A stretch of DNA of 52,606 nt from Anaerolineales bacterium (GCA_016932165.1 JAFGDK010000008.1:1-52606); one strand, 5' to 3'; positions 17,769 through 27,679 are shown, numbered from the stretch's first letter. Notes: generated by a model not told the origin, from the letters alone. Made by a program: numbers and translations.

Positions 17769-19880
17769 ATGTACCAGGTACTCCAAAAAGTAGCATCTTT
17801 CTTTTGGCCCGAGCTCAAAGAAATGAGCCCTTCACGCAGCATGGTCGGCGTTGGTGATACACTCACGGTGCTGTATACCTTGCCAATCCTGGCTATTGGT
17901 TTAGGGTGGCTCTACCATGTCAGCGATTTTTCCATCTTCCAAACCGAGTGGAAGATGATCCTACTGTTTGCAGTCATCATCGCCCTCTTTTCTTACCTCA
18001 ATTTTTTCATGATCATCGAATTCAGAGAAGACCGCTATGGAAGCGCTGAAGGGGCGTTCAACAGCATGGCAGTTTGGGCAGCGGCATTCATCTTTGGTCC
18101 TACCACCTTGTGGATCATGGTGTGCCTGCAAACCCTTATCCTGCTCTTCAGCTATGCTCGCCCAAAGAATAAAGCTGCTCGCTGGAACGACATGCGTGAT
18201 TTTCTGCTCACAACCTCCGGCTTCACTATCCCATATCTGGTTGGGCTGCAAGTTTACCAGACCCTTGGTGGCGTCTATCCCCTTCCAAGTCTTGATTGGC
18301 CGAATATCTCCGCCGCATCTCTCGCCATCATCGTAAATTTCCTCGTTTTCATCCTCATCTGGCTGCCTTATTTCCTTTATGCCCTCTTTGTCCAAAAAAC
18401 CCTAACCCGGTCCTCCAACCTACGGCCAATTACTTTTTTCTTCATCATGGCATTAGCCATGCCAACCCTGGCGCACCCATTTGCTATCCTCGCTGCCGGT
18501 CTTTACACTAACAATGGGCTGTTTTCCTTCAACTTCTTCATCATCGGCCTGTTTGTGATATCAATCCTCACTAGGCAGTTCAGCCATACCGCCGAAAGCA
18601 ACCGCCAGCAAACCCGCCAGCTGGAAAAATTGGAGTCTCTCGGCCGCGCCATTCTCTCCTCTCCCCCCGATATGTCCACCCTCCCGGAGATCCTTGCCAA
18701 ACATGTCCCCAATATGTTCACCGCCGGCAATGTTATCATCTGGGTGATTCCCGGCCAAATCCTCTACAAATCTTCACATGACTGGGAGATTGATCTCAGC
18801 CCTATCTGGGATTGGGGCTGTGAAACAGTCGAGAGCCAATCCTTCGCCGCAAATTCAAAACTCCCCTGGAATCCAGAAGAGACCGATCACCGGCCCATCG
18901 TTTTTACCCCCGTCCTTGCTCAAGAGGGCCAGGAAGTTATTGGTGGAATTTACATGGAGTTGCGGCAATTGGCACAGCCCTGGAACAAGCGCTCATTAAG
19001 AAGGCTATACCCCGCGGTTCAAAACCTGGCAGACCAGATTGCTTCTGCCATCTACCGCTCTGAGGAATACGCCCGTTCAATTGCCCTGGAAAAAGTCAGC
19101 CAGGAGATCCAGATTGCCGGTCAGATTCAGGCCAGCTTCCTTCCAAACCAGTTCCCTAATCTGCCTGGTTGGCAGTTAGCCGTCACCCTTGAACCAGCCG
19201 GCGGCCTCTCAGGTGATTTTTTTGACCTCATTCCGTTATCGAATGGCAGGCTCGGATTAGTGATCGCCGACGTGACCGATAAAGGGATCGGTGCAGCTCT
19301 ATATATGGCCCTTTGCCGCACCCTCATCCGCACCTACGCCTTTGAATACCAATCCCGCCCCGATCTCGTCATCAGCGAGGCCAATGAGCGCATCTTGCAG
19401 GATGCCAGGGCAAACCTCTTTATCACCTGTTTCTATGGGGTCCTTGATCCGCGAGAAGGCACCCTCACCTATGTAAACGCCGGGCATAATCCACCAATCC
19501 TAACCTCAAACAGGGAATCCACCTCTCTCTCTGCACTCGCTCGGACAGGTATGCCAATGGGGATTGAGGAAGATGCCTCCTGGGAGAGGCGGACAATCTC
19601 CTTTACAGACGGTGATAAGCTGATCCTCTACACCGATGGAGTTACCGAAGCACAGAATGAGATCGGTGCAACCTTCGATGAACAGTTACTGATTGAATGC
19701 ATCCTGAAGCACCCTGACAATACCGCTTTCCAGTTACAGGAACAAATTATGAAAGATATTAAGTCTTTCGTAGCTGGGGCACCGCAATTCGACGATATCA
19801 CCCTGATGATTTTGGAGAAAGAACTCCAAAATCATACCCTGATTAGGGATCCTGCTCCCGGTAATCCACTCACTTCCTAA
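17769..19880 (+). CDS. Membrane SpoIIE/RsbU-type PP2C serine phosphatase
   Basis: The protein has 703 residues from the ATG at 17769; a longer frame from 17715 would place the start inside a strong hairpin. The N-terminus has about eight membrane segments, followed by a GAF-like region. The C-terminal PP2C domain has the metal-binding motifs GGLSGDFFDL, IADVTDKGIGAALYM, VNAGHNPP, LYTDGVTEA and DDITLMIL. Such phosphatases act on anti-sigma antagonists in partner-switching or on other Ser/Thr phosphoproteins, so it may oppose the Ser/Thr kinases nearby. Its 3' end overlaps the convergent histidine kinase gene by 11 bases. Confidence 0.93.
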   Translation: MYQVLQKVASFFWPELKEMSPSRSMVGVGDTLTVLYTLPILAIGLGWLYHVSDFSIFQTEWKMILLFAVIIALFSYLNFFMIIEFREDRYGSAEGAFNSMAVWAAAFIFGPTTLWIMVCLQTLILLFSYARPKNKAARWNDMRDFLLTTSGFTIPYLVGLQVYQTLGGVYPLPSLDWPNISAASLAIIVNFLVFILIWLPYFLYALFVQKTLTRSSNLRPITFFFIMALAMPTLAHPFAILAAGLYTNNGLFSFNFFIIGLFVISILTRQFSHTAESNRQQTRQLEKLESLGRAILSSPPDMSTLPEILAKHVPNMFTAGNVIIWVIPGQILYKSSHDWEIDLSPIWDWGCETVESQSFAANSKLPWNPEETDHRPIVFTPVLAQEGQEVIGGIYMELRQLAQPWNKRSLRRLYPAVQNLADQIASAIYRSEEYARSIALEKVSQEIQIAGQIQASFLPNQFPNLPGWQLAVTLEPAGGLSGDFFDLIPLSNGRLGLVIADVTDKGIGAALYMALCRTLIRTYAFEYQSRPDLVISEANERILQDARANLFITCFYGVLDPREGTLTYVNAGHNPPILTSNRESTSLSALARTGMPMGIEEDASWERRTISFTDGDKLILYTDGVTEAQNEIGATFDEQLLIECILKHPDNTAFQLQEQIMKDIKSFVAGAPQFDDITLMILEKELQNHTLIRDPAPGNPLTS

Positions 19881-22011
19881 GGATCAAACTCGCTCGGGTA
19901 AAATTTCCAGCCTCGCTTTCAATTAATAACTCACCCCCGATCACCGCCAACATGGTTCGGTGAAGACTCAACCCCAATTTACTGGTGTACTCATGCGTAA
20001 CATCCTGCTCAATCCCGGTGCCGTCATCTTCCACCACAATCCTGATTCCCCCATTCCCGGTAATGGCTACTTTCATTGTCAGCGGCCGCTGCCCCTCCCC
20101 TGTTACCCGCCCATGCCGGGCTGCATTTCGCATCACCTCCCGGGTAGCGTAATATAACACTTCCTGCTCCAATTTCGAAAGCCCCTTTTCCATCGCCTCT
20201 GCTTCATCTGAAATTTCCCATAGCACCTGCTCAAATCGAGCGCCAATCTCATCATTCACCAGTCTGGTGAGCGATTCGATCAACCCCCATCCCTCCAGGT
20301 CGAGAAGAGAGGTACCCGGTAGGTTCCTGATCAAGCGGGATATCTCGCCATGCACAGCTGTCAACATCTCGATCACATCCTCGGCCTGCTCAATTACCTG
20401 AATTCCTGCCAATTTTAATATCGCGGCATGTAAATCCTGAAGCACTTCATCATGTAATACCCGGCGGGCGCGCTGGTCGAGCACCTGCGTCTCCGCCAGC
20501 CGCTGCCTTTGCAGTCCGATCAAGCGCCGGGTCACTTCCGCACTCACCCGGCTGTCAATCAATCGCTCTCCACTGGCTTGGGCAACCTCAATTTCTTCCC
20601 TTGAAAAAATCCCTTCATCAAGTTTACCTCCAAGCAGCAGTAAGCCTACCAACCCTCTCTGGCTCCATAAGGGAACCGCCCATTCCACTATGGGATCCAG
20701 ATCAATTTCAAAACTTGTAATCTGCTCATCAACGCTAAAACTTGCTGCAGTTTTTTCGACCGCAGACAAAAGATCTCCAGACATCTCATCGTCCAGCAAA
20801 TCTACCTGCCCATTTCGATAGCGCAGCGGCTCTCCCGCCAAGGAAGACATTGACCCCAGAGCCAGCAGATAAGCCCGGTCGGTATCCAACACTTCCCTGC
20901 ACAAAGCAGCAAACGGCTCAAGCATCCCCAGTTCTCCCTCGCTGCCCACCATCTGGTCAACCATTCGTTCAGAGGTCACAAACGGACGCAGACTCCTGAT
21001 CGTCCGCTGGCGTTCGCTGATCGTTCGCCAACTGAACAATGCCAGGAAGAAAGTCATCATCAATGAAGAGAGCAATATTCCATAGATCGGGCGCAAATTG
21101 GTAGAAAACACAAATCCGATCACAATCCCAAACCCCAGAGCCACCAGCACAGCATAATGCCATTGGCGCAGGAACCCTTTACGCGGCAGACTTTGCCCGG
21201 TGAATATCTCATATGCTGCCACCGCCTGGCCGACCAAAATAATTGCCCCGGCAATCAACCCCTCAATGATAAAATCAAATACACCGATCACGAATACTTC
21301 ATCCAGGGTAAACAAGCTTCTCCCCACAAGCTGGAAAAGCCAAAAAAACACCCCCATCACCACCAGACTTACCACTAAAAGCATCAGTGTGGCCGAGATC
21401 AGCCATGGACGCGCCCGATTTCGGGCCATCTCCCCGATCACATCCTCCGCAGGGGCGGGATGACGGATTGCATCCAATGATAGACCAATACACATGATTA
21501 GATAGATCGGAAACAAGACCAAGACAACCGGCACTCCGCCGATCATCGGGCTCTCATTGATCCCCCGGGTAGGATATCCACTGCTGATCGGCTGCCGCTG
21601 CATCATCTCCCCCATCATCAGCACGCCGATCAGCACGATTAACGTGAGAACCATCCAAATCCGGTGGCGTTTTGCCAGTGGGTTAGCTTTCTTTCCGTTT
21701 GGCTTGTGCCAAAATCCAGAATACCACAACATCATCACATACCACAGATAAGGCAGGATTGATACAGCCAGTAGACCAACTACCCACCACAACGTGGTCC
21801 CTAAACTGATCACCTGCAGCCCATACCCCAGAATTGCGGTATGGCTGACAAAGAAAATGCCCCCAAAATATAACCCCGCCGCAGCCAGCCAACCTCCCCA
21901 TGAACGCTGCTCTACATTGATCAATACTGTGGTACCCAACCAGAATAACAAGATGGTATTGAACAGGGAGAGTGCCAGTACGGCCCAATCTAACCAGAAA
22001 ACGCCTGTCAT
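19870..22011 (-). CDS. Membrane sensor histidine kinase (NarX-like HisKA_3)
   Basis: The protein has 713 residues. About nine to ten membrane segments fill residues 1-330, then comes a GAF-like domain (365-490). The HisKA_3 dimerisation motif has His520 in RRVLHDEVLQDLH. HATPase follows with REVMRNAARHG and VVEDDGTGIEQD. It senses an unknown membrane or redox signal and phosphorylates the response regulator encoded just upstream, whose stop overlaps its start by 4 bases. The tail converges on the PP2C gene. Confidence 0.93.
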   Translation of the reverse strand: MTGVFWLDWAVLALSLFNTILLFWLGTTVLINVEQRSWGGWLAAAGLYFGGIFFVSHTAILGYGLQVISLGTTLWWVVGLLAVSILPYLWYVMMLWYSGFWHKPNGKKANPLAKRHRIWMVLTLIVLIGVLMMGEMMQRQPISSGYPTRGINESPMIGGVPVVLVLFPIYLIMCIGLSLDAIRHPAPAEDVIGEMARNRARPWLISATLMLLVVSLVVMGVFFWLFQLVGRSLFTLDEVFVIGVFDFIIEGLIAGAIILVGQAVAAYEIFTGQSLPRKGFLRQWHYAVLVALGFGIVIGFVFSTNLRPIYGILLSSLMMTFFLALFSWRTISERQRTIRSLRPFVTSERMVDQMVGSEGELGMLEPFAALCREVLDTDRAYLLALGSMSSLAGEPLRYRNGQVDLLDDEMSGDLLSAVEKTAASFSVDEQITSFEIDLDPIVEWAVPLWSQRGLVGLLLLGGKLDEGIFSREEIEVAQASGERLIDSRVSAEVTRRLIGLQRQRLAETQVLDQRARRVLHDEVLQDLHAAILKLAGIQVIEQAEDVIEMLTAVHGEISRLIRNLPGTSLLDLEGWGLIESLTRLVNDEIGARFEQVLWEISDEAEAMEKGLSKLEQEVLYYATREVMRNAARHGRVTGEGQRPLTMKVAITGNGGIRIVVEDDGTGIEQDVTHEYTSKLGLSLHRTMLAVIGGELLIESEAGNFTRASLILRK

Positions 22012-22757
22012 TCACCCTCCCAGGGCTGCCATTCACCGCGTTCATCCAATACATAGGGATTCCCCTCCTCATCCCACTGCATCAAACGCCCTAGATGGGC
22101 AATGATCGCTGCCCGGGTCCGGGCGACTTTCTCATCTGTTGTCGTCGTGTTCAATCCCCAGGCGCTGTAAATCTGGCCGTTCGTCCGGCTGATGGTACGC
22201 TTGTCTTTAAATCCCATCAAGTGAGCGATTTGTTCATTAGTCATCCCCTGGGCCAGCATCTTTGCTACAGCCTGCTCGTTAGGTTCCAGCATGCTCATCG
22301 GGGATTGCTCATCCTGCGCCCAGACTTCCTGCACCCGTTCCTCGATCTCTGGGTCGATAAAACTCCTCCCAGAGACCGCATCTTCGATCAGCGGCAGGAT
22401 CATCTTAGGCAGCAAATAATTGGATTTTTTCACATAGGCATAGTGACTTAATATCCCCGAACGGCGGAAATCACGGTAATAGCGGTCTTCATCCTGTATC
22501 GAGTAAAATACCACCGGCATACGCGGAATTACCCTGCGAATCTCTACCGCGCACTCGATCCCATTCATCCCTCCCGCCAAAGCCACATCCATCAAAATCG
22601 CATCTGGCAGCGGGTCTGTCAGGCAAAACTCCAGGGCTTCCTCGCCGCTGGGGCACATGGCGATCACCTCCACCCGTCCGGTATCTTCCAGCCCGTCCCT
22701 TAACGCTGGCCGTAATCGCTCATTATCTTCAACAATCAGCAGTTTTATCGCTTCCAT
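22008..22757 (-). CDS. NarL/FixJ-type response regulator
   Basis: The protein has 249 residues. The receiver domain has acidic pocket ED at 10-11, phosphoacceptor Asp57 (ILMDVAL) and Lys in YVKKSN. A LuxR-type helix-turn-helix follows (LEPNEQAVAKMLAQGMTNEQIAHLMGF). An extra C-terminal tail of about 45 residues, ending in a Trp/Glu-rich stretch (MQWDEEGNPYVLDERGEW), is unusual for the family. It forms a coupled pair with the downstream membrane histidine kinase. No good ribosome site lies close to the ATG. Confidence 0.92.
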   Translation of the reverse strand: MEAIKLLIVEDNERLRPALRDGLEDTGRVEVIAMCPSGEEALEFCLTDPLPDAILMDVALAGGMNGIECAVEIRRVIPRMPVVFYSIQDEDRYYRDFRRSGILSHYAYVKKSNYLLPKMILPLIEDAVSGRSFIDPEIEERVQEVWAQDEQSPMSMLEPNEQAVAKMLAQGMTNEQIAHLMGFKDKRTISRTNGQIYSAWGLNTTTTDEKVARTRAAIIAHLGRLMQWDEEGNPYVLDERGEWQPWEGE

Positions 22758-22900
22758 ATTCTAAATATGCGCTATTCCCCCTCTTCCGTCAAGCACCTGC
22801 GTGCCCGTTATTCAACCTGAGGTTGGATATTTTGGCCAGTATCTCTCAAACACCAACACACCTGAACCTGCTGACCAAACGAGTTAATAAAATTCTGTAA

Positions 22901-24199
22901 TCAATCATCCAACAACCAGCCAAGAGCTTTCTTCATCCATCCCCCGAGTTGATCCATGTACACTCTCCCACTCTGTCCATTGACCAGAACTGGCTGTTCT
23001 TTTTCCGCGTACTGCAACTGCCCAATCCACACCGGCACCAGCACCAGCTTGTACGATGTCAGCAAGATGTCATCTGAATAGAAACGCAAATTCTGCACAT
23101 TGCTGAGACGGGATCGTTTGTATGCCAGTTTCTGGGAAAGCTTGAAAGCCAGCGATCTCGCTCTGACGGCCGCATCTGCCATCGGAATTTGATAACTTTC
23201 TGCCAGCCAGTTTGCCAAAAATTCTGGTTTGAATGAAACTACATCTACCGCCTCGAATTCACCCAGCAGGTGGTTGAAAAACCTTGGCTCAGGTTTGCTG
23301 GCTGGCACAAACAGATCATCAAAATGGACTGGACGGCTGTCCCTCACCGGGACAGGGTGGTTTTCCTGTACTTCCACATACCCAGTCCATTTGATCTGAC
23401 CGTCTATGTCGAAGGTCCACGCTGGTAAATACACCCCTTTCAGGGCAATAGCCCTAAGTCTCCCGAATTTCCCACTCTGGCGCAAAGCCTTTTGTTTGAT
23501 CAAATTCTCCACCTGCGCTTCTCCTACTGCCATTGGGATGATGCCTTCAGGTGGAATCAGCTCTCGAACCTCAGCCTGGCGGATAGAATACGTTGAATCA
23601 CAATGGGCGCAGGTGATCGAAAGGGTCTGTGGACCGAGCAGATACACCGCTCCGCATGATCTGCATTCAAATGACTGCATCGCTACCGCCTGCTGGTGTC
23701 CCTTAGCGGTAGAAATGCCAAGCAAAAACTCCTGCTCTCCAGCAGAGCCAGCCAATCCCGATCCCCCCTCACGGTCGCAATGCTCACACACCAGCGTCTG
23801 CCCATCCGGGGAAAACACCATCCGCGCCCCGCAGGTCGGACATTCGAACCGGTCTGCCTCCCGCTTCTGGACACCTTCCGGAACTGTCTGCTCAAAGTCA
23901 TCCGGGTCGATGATCTCATCCTCTGAAAGCCTCCCATCGAGGATTGCCAATGCTTTCCTGGCCCTATGGTGGGTCAGATCATAACTCAGCACAGTTTCCA
24001 GGTGTTCTCGCTTTTCTTCCTTTGTTTCACTGATCTGGCTCAACCAGTAATAGGCTTCCGCCTTTTGCTCGCTCGTGCTGGGAATATTAAGCAGACGTTC
24101 CAGATACCGGCGCGCCGTCGGGAATTCCCCATCCTTAATTTCTGCCACCGCCCGGACCAAGATTCGTCGGGCTTCCTCATATTCGCTGAATGAGCTCAA
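22901..24199 (-). CDS. TPR plus double zinc-ribbon protein
   Basis: The protein has 432 residues. The N-terminal 90 residues are helical and TPR-like. Two zinc ribbons follow, with Cys at 120, 123, 138, 141 and at 179, 182, 197, 200. The C-terminal 230 residues contain a conserved Trp/Pro-rich beta region (GVYLPAWTFDIDGQIKWTGYV) of the kind seen in proteins that act on membranes or in primosome-like helicase-associated ribbons. No catalytic motif is recognised. The start codon is TTG with AGGG upstream. It begins 7 bases after the glutaredoxin stop, so it is the last gene of that operon. Confidence 0.8.
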   Translation of the reverse strand: MSSFSEYEEARRILVRAVAEIKDGEFPTARRYLERLLNIPSTSEQKAEAYYWLSQISETKEEKREHLETVLSYDLTHHRARKALAILDGRLSEDEIIDPDDFEQTVPEGVQKREADRFECPTCGARMVFSPDGQTLVCEHCDREGGSGLAGSAGEQEFLLGISTAKGHQQAVAMQSFECRSCGAVYLLGPQTLSITCAHCDSTYSIRQAEVRELIPPEGIIPMAVGEAQVENLIKQKALRQSGKFGRLRAIALKGVYLPAWTFDIDGQIKWTGYVEVQENHPVPVRDSRPVHFDDLFVPASKPEPRFFNHLLGEFEAVDVVSFKPEFLANWLAESYQIPMADAAVRARSLAFKLSQKLAYKRSRLSNVQNLRFYSDDILLTSYKLVLVPVWIGQLQYAEKEQPVLVNGQSGRVYMDQLGGWMKKALGWLLDD

Positions 24200-24206
24200 A
24201 TTTCCC

Positions 24207-24482
24207 TCACTCCACCCGCGCCAAACCCAACCCTTTCACTTTCTCCTTCAATTCCTGATTGGAAGGTTCCACCAGCACCGACCCATCCGGGAAAAAGATC
24301 GTTGGGACTACACGTTGACCGTGATTGTAATCAACAACAATTTCTAACCCTTCCTTGGATTTATCTACATCAATATCCCTGAAAGGTACCCTCAACCTCC
24401 GCAAGACCATCTTGGCTCGCACACAATCCGGACACCAGCTTGTGCTGTACATAATGATCTCAAGATCCTCTCCCTCGGTCAT
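24207..24482 (-). CDS. Glutaredoxin-like protein
   Basis: The protein has 91 residues and a thioredoxin fold. Active site CPDC is at Cys17/Cys20 (YSTSWCPDCVRAK), with the cis-Pro in VVPTIFF and the glutathione-site-like FPDGSVLVEPSN. It likely reduces disulfides or mixed disulfides. It resembles the mycoredoxin/NrdH group more than classical glutaredoxin. The ATG at 24482 has GAGGAGG before it; a TTG one codon earlier is possible. It sits between an oxidoreductase and a zinc-ribbon protein in a compact operon. Confidence 0.92.
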   Translation of the reverse strand: MTEGEDLEIIMYSTSWCPDCVRAKMVLRRLRVPFRDIDVDKSKEGLEIVVDYNHGQRVVPTIFFPDGSVLVEPSNQELKEKVKGLGLARVE

Positions 24483-24512
24483 CAACGCCTCCTCTTGGAT
24501 ATCTATTTAGCA

Positions 24513-25454
24513 CTAAGTTACTTGCGGCAGCACTTTATCTGCCATGGCAGCCAGCCTGTCGGTATCATCCAGGTCCAGCCACTGAAGCATCACCCGTTGA
24601 CAACCAGCTTCAGCCAGCCTGCCGAGATGATCAACAATCTGGCTGGCAGTACCCACAGCCATACCCATTGTAGCTCTCAGATCATCAGCGCTGCGCTGTC
24701 CTTTGGTCCTTTTTTCTACTAGGTTTTTCACCTCAGCCTCATTCCGCCCAAATTCACACCCAATCATCATCGAGCGTGTGATTTCTGCTGGATTGCGCCC
24801 CTCTTCCTCCGCCAGCTGATCTATCAGTTCATTCCGCAGAACAAATTCCTTAACCGGAAGATACACACCATTCCATTCATTTGCAAAACGAGCAGCCAGC
24901 GGCAATGTTCTAGTTTTTCCATTCCCGCCAATCAAAATTCTTGGTCTGTTTTTTCTGGCCGGACGAGGCAAAAGCACAGCATCCCTGATCTGATAATATT
25001 TGCCTGCATGGCTAGACGGTTCAGAATTCTTAAATAGTGCCGTAATCACCTCCAACCCATCTTCAAACCGGGCAAACCGCTCCGGGATAGGCAGTAGATC
25101 CCATCCATAAAGCTCATGTTCGCGTTCCTGCCAACCCGCCCCCAAACCAAGCGTCAACCGCCCGTCTGAGAGGTCATCCACTGCTGCAGCCATTCGCACC
25201 AGCATCGTAGGGTCTCGGAACGACAAAGGGGAAACTAATGGTCCGAACTCGATCCGATTTGTGTGGCTTGCCAGCCAAGTCATTGATACCCAGGCCTCCA
25301 ATGAGTCCTTGTCTGGCGGAGAGGCATTCGTATAATGGTCCGAGCGGTACAGCCCCGCAAAGCCCAGCATCTCTGTCAGGGCGGCAATCCGCTTCCAACG
25401 CTCCCAGTTCAACCCATCCTGACCTTCGATCATCAATCCAACTTCAATCAACAC
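24513..25454 (-). CDS. Luciferase-like (LLM class) flavin or F420 oxidoreductase
   Basis: The protein has 313 residues in a TIM barrel of the luciferase-like monooxygenase family. Typical parts are LGLGAGWQEREHELYGW, ILIGGNGKTRTLPLAARFANEWN and the C-terminal LGRLAEAGCQRVMLQW. The SHTNRIEFGPLVSPLSFRDP segment is typical of F420-dependent members, but the cofactor (FMN or F420) cannot be settled here. The start is GTG at 25454 or TTG at 25451; AAGGAG fits the latter better. It is 11 bases from the upstream deacetylase-like gene and 30 from the glutaredoxin. Confidence 0.93.
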   Translation of the reverse strand: MLIEVGLMIEGQDGLNWERWKRIAALTEMLGFAGLYRSDHYTNASPPDKDSLEAWVSMTWLASHTNRIEFGPLVSPLSFRDPTMLVRMAAAVDDLSDGRLTLGLGAGWQEREHELYGWDLLPIPERFARFEDGLEVITALFKNSEPSSHAGKYYQIRDAVLLPRPARKNRPRILIGGNGKTRTLPLAARFANEWNGVYLPVKEFVLRNELIDQLAEEEGRNPAEITRSMMIGCEFGRNEAEVKNLVEKRTKGQRSADDLRATMGMAVGTASQIVDHLGRLAEAGCQRVMLQWLDLDDTDRLAAMADKVLPQVT

Positions 25455-25465
25455 TCACTCCTTAG

Positions 25466-26488
25466 CTACTTCCATTGATCCAGGACTTGCTGAAGCCGGC
25501 TTTCCCAGTAAATATCCTCTGGCAGCGGGCTTGGACCTAGCGGATCTTCCCATTCCTGATCTAGCAACGCTTGGGAAATTGCCAGACAGGAAGCCGCACC
25601 ACCCTCAAGATCGTATCCCCCTTCCAGCAGGACAACCAGACGCCCATTGCAATGCAGATCAGCAAACTCCCGCATCCGGGCCAGGATATTCCCATATCCC
25701 TTGGCACTCGCCAGCTGGTGGCCCAGCGGATCACGCCAGTGCGCATCTGCCCCTGCGCTGATAAAAACCATATCCGGGCGATAGGCTTCGAAGGAAGGCA
25801 GAATCACCTCACTCAGAGCCGCCTCCCGAGCCTGGTCGCCGGCATAAGGAGGAAACGGCACATTCAAATTTGTCCCTTCCCCTTCTCCTGCCCCTATTTC
25901 ATCAATCAACCCAGTCATCGGGTACAGCGGATACTGGTGAATGGAGCAGAAGAAAACATCGCTGCGCTGGTAAAAGATATCCTGGGTGCCGTTGCCGTGA
26001 TGCAAATCAATGTCCAAAATCGCCACCCGCCGCGCCTCCGTGGACTGCAAAATATGCTCAACCGCCAGGGCAACGTTATTCAATAGACAAAAGCCCATCG
26101 CCCGATCAGGTGTCGCATGGTGCCCGGGGGGCCGGCATAAGGCAAATCCTTTATCCGCCTCCCGGTGATAAACCGCGTTGGCAACTGCAATCGCTCCGCC
26201 GGCAGCATTTTGCGCCAACCGCCATGAGGCAGGTGTCACATAAGTATCCGCATCAATCACACTTCCTCGGGCGCTGGCCGTTGCCACCCGTTGTAGATGC
26301 CCCTTATTGTGGATTGCTGCTAGCACATCTTCTTCGATTCTCGCAGGAGTCACCAGCCTGTCTTCATTCCATATATTGGCTATACGCAAAGCATCGCAAA
26401 TTGCTTCGATCCGCTCGGGCCTTTCCGGATGATTGGGAGAATAATGCTCCTCATGCTTTTCAGGATAAAAAAAGATCAAGTCTTTCAT
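25466..26488 (-). CDS. Histone deacetylase-like amidohydrolase (class II type)
   Basis: The protein has 340 residues. The zinc amidohydrolase signatures are complete: RPPGHHATPDRAMGFCLLNN, DIDLHHGNGTQDIFY, SAGADAHWRDPLG and LEGGYDLEG. Bacterial relatives remove acetyl groups from polyamines, acetoin-related enzymes or lysines. Leads a compact operon with the LLM oxidoreductase, glutaredoxin and zinc-ribbon protein; the phosphoesterase gene lies 121 bases upstream in the same direction. Substrate unknown. Confidence 0.95.
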   Translation of the reverse strand: MKDLIFFYPEKHEEHYSPNHPERPERIEAICDALRIANIWNEDRLVTPARIEEDVLAAIHNKGHLQRVATASARGSVIDADTYVTPASWRLAQNAAGGAIAVANAVYHREADKGFALCRPPGHHATPDRAMGFCLLNNVALAVEHILQSTEARRVAILDIDLHHGNGTQDIFYQRSDVFFCSIHQYPLYPMTGLIDEIGAGEGEGTNLNVPFPPYAGDQAREAALSEVILPSFEAYRPDMVFISAGADAHWRDPLGHQLASAKGYGNILARMREFADLHCNGRLVVLLEGGYDLEGGAASCLAISQALLDQEWEDPLGPSPLPEDIYWESRLQQVLDQWK

Positions 26489-26609
26489 CAGAACTTCCGT
26501 TCCTAGGATAATCGTCTCTCCGGAAATTATAACGTAGAGGGATGATCTCAGGCTGTTTCACAAAAACCACAGGATCTTTATTGCCCCGCTCGCATCCTCA
26601 GCCCTCCCC

Positions 26610-27500
26610 CTATGCCGCTTCCAGCGTGTACATTCCAATCTCAGGCCGGCAGTTCAGTCGGATATATGGCGCCACCATCCCAATCCCGGTACTTGTGAAT
26701 AGATGCATCTCTCCAATCTGGTACCTGCCGCGCGGATATTTTCTCCCAAATTTCGGGGTAACCGGTGGACCGAACAAGGGCAAATCCACCTGCCCCCCAT
26801 GAGAATGCCCGGATAATTGAAGTGAAAACCGGCCAGTAATCGCGCTGACATCAGCATAATCCGGTTCATGCACCAGGAGAATCGCAGGGGCTGCTTGCGG
26901 TAATTCAGAAAGCACCTTCTTCAGATTCTGCTTTCCTATCACATAAGAATCTAACCCGCAAATATAAAGGGAATCCTGCTCAACACCCAACCGCACTGTC
27001 CGGTTAGAGAGATCCTCAATCCCGCTTTCAGCCATCATCTGCCGGCTGACTTCTGAAGCCCGCCAATGGTCATGGTTGCCCAATACTGCATACTTTCCTC
27101 GCGGTGCTGCTAGTTTGGTAAGCAGGGCGATATATTCCGAGGTCTGGGTCAATACTGTCCCTCTATCAAGAATATCTCCAGTGATCACAATCATATCTGC
27201 CGCCATCTCATTGACCATTATCACCACTTCTTCAAACCGTTCCGGTGTCATCCAATCGTTAAAGTGCAGGTCACTCAAATGAGCAACCGTTAATCCGGAA
27301 AAGGCTGCCGGTAACCCAGGAATCTGAAATACCTCGCGTGTGATTTTGATCCAGCCCCGCTCAAATGCCGCGTACTTCCACCCACCCAGAGACCAAAAAA
27401 TACTACCCAAGAAAACATTTCGTGTCGCCCTGAGGAAGCCGCGCCGGGTAATCTTCCGTGGGTGATTATGTTTATCGCCTGAATTGTTCATAGAAATCAT
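26610..27500 (-). CDS. Tat-exported metallophosphoesterase
   Basis: The protein has 296 residues. The N-terminus carries a twin-arginine signal (KITRRGFLRAT, then a hydrophobic stretch). The calcineurin-like phosphoesterase motifs follow: VAHLSDLHFN, ITGDILDRG, LGNHDHW, LLVHEPDYAD and SGHSHGGQVDLP. YkuE-type relatives are Tat-secreted, cell-wall-associated phosphodiesterases. AGGAAA lies before the ATG at 27500; an in-frame ATG is at 27491. It is divergent from the kinase-FHA gene. Confidence 0.94.
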   Translation of the reverse strand: MISMNNSGDKHNHPRKITRRGFLRATRNVFLGSIFWSLGGWKYAAFERGWIKITREVFQIPGLPAAFSGLTVAHLSDLHFNDWMTPERFEEVVIMVNEMAADMIVITGDILDRGTVLTQTSEYIALLTKLAAPRGKYAVLGNHDHWRASEVSRQMMAESGIEDLSNRTVRLGVEQDSLYICGLDSYVIGKQNLKKVLSELPQAAPAILLVHEPDYADVSAITGRFSLQLSGHSHGGQVDLPLFGPPVTPKFGRKYPRGRYQIGEMHLFTSTGIGMVAPYIRLNCRPEIGMYTLEAA

Positions 27501-27679
27501 TTCTTAATTTTCCTTCCTGCCAAATTCTAACCCAGAATCTCACTTAACACCTGCGGTTCTTCCTTATTCCTGCCCACTCCCAGGACAATCCGCCCAGCCT
27601 CAATCTGGAAAAGACAGGTTCTCCAATCGGAAAATTGGTTTAGAATTAGGTGGATAAGATCATCAGAAGAAGGGAATAT

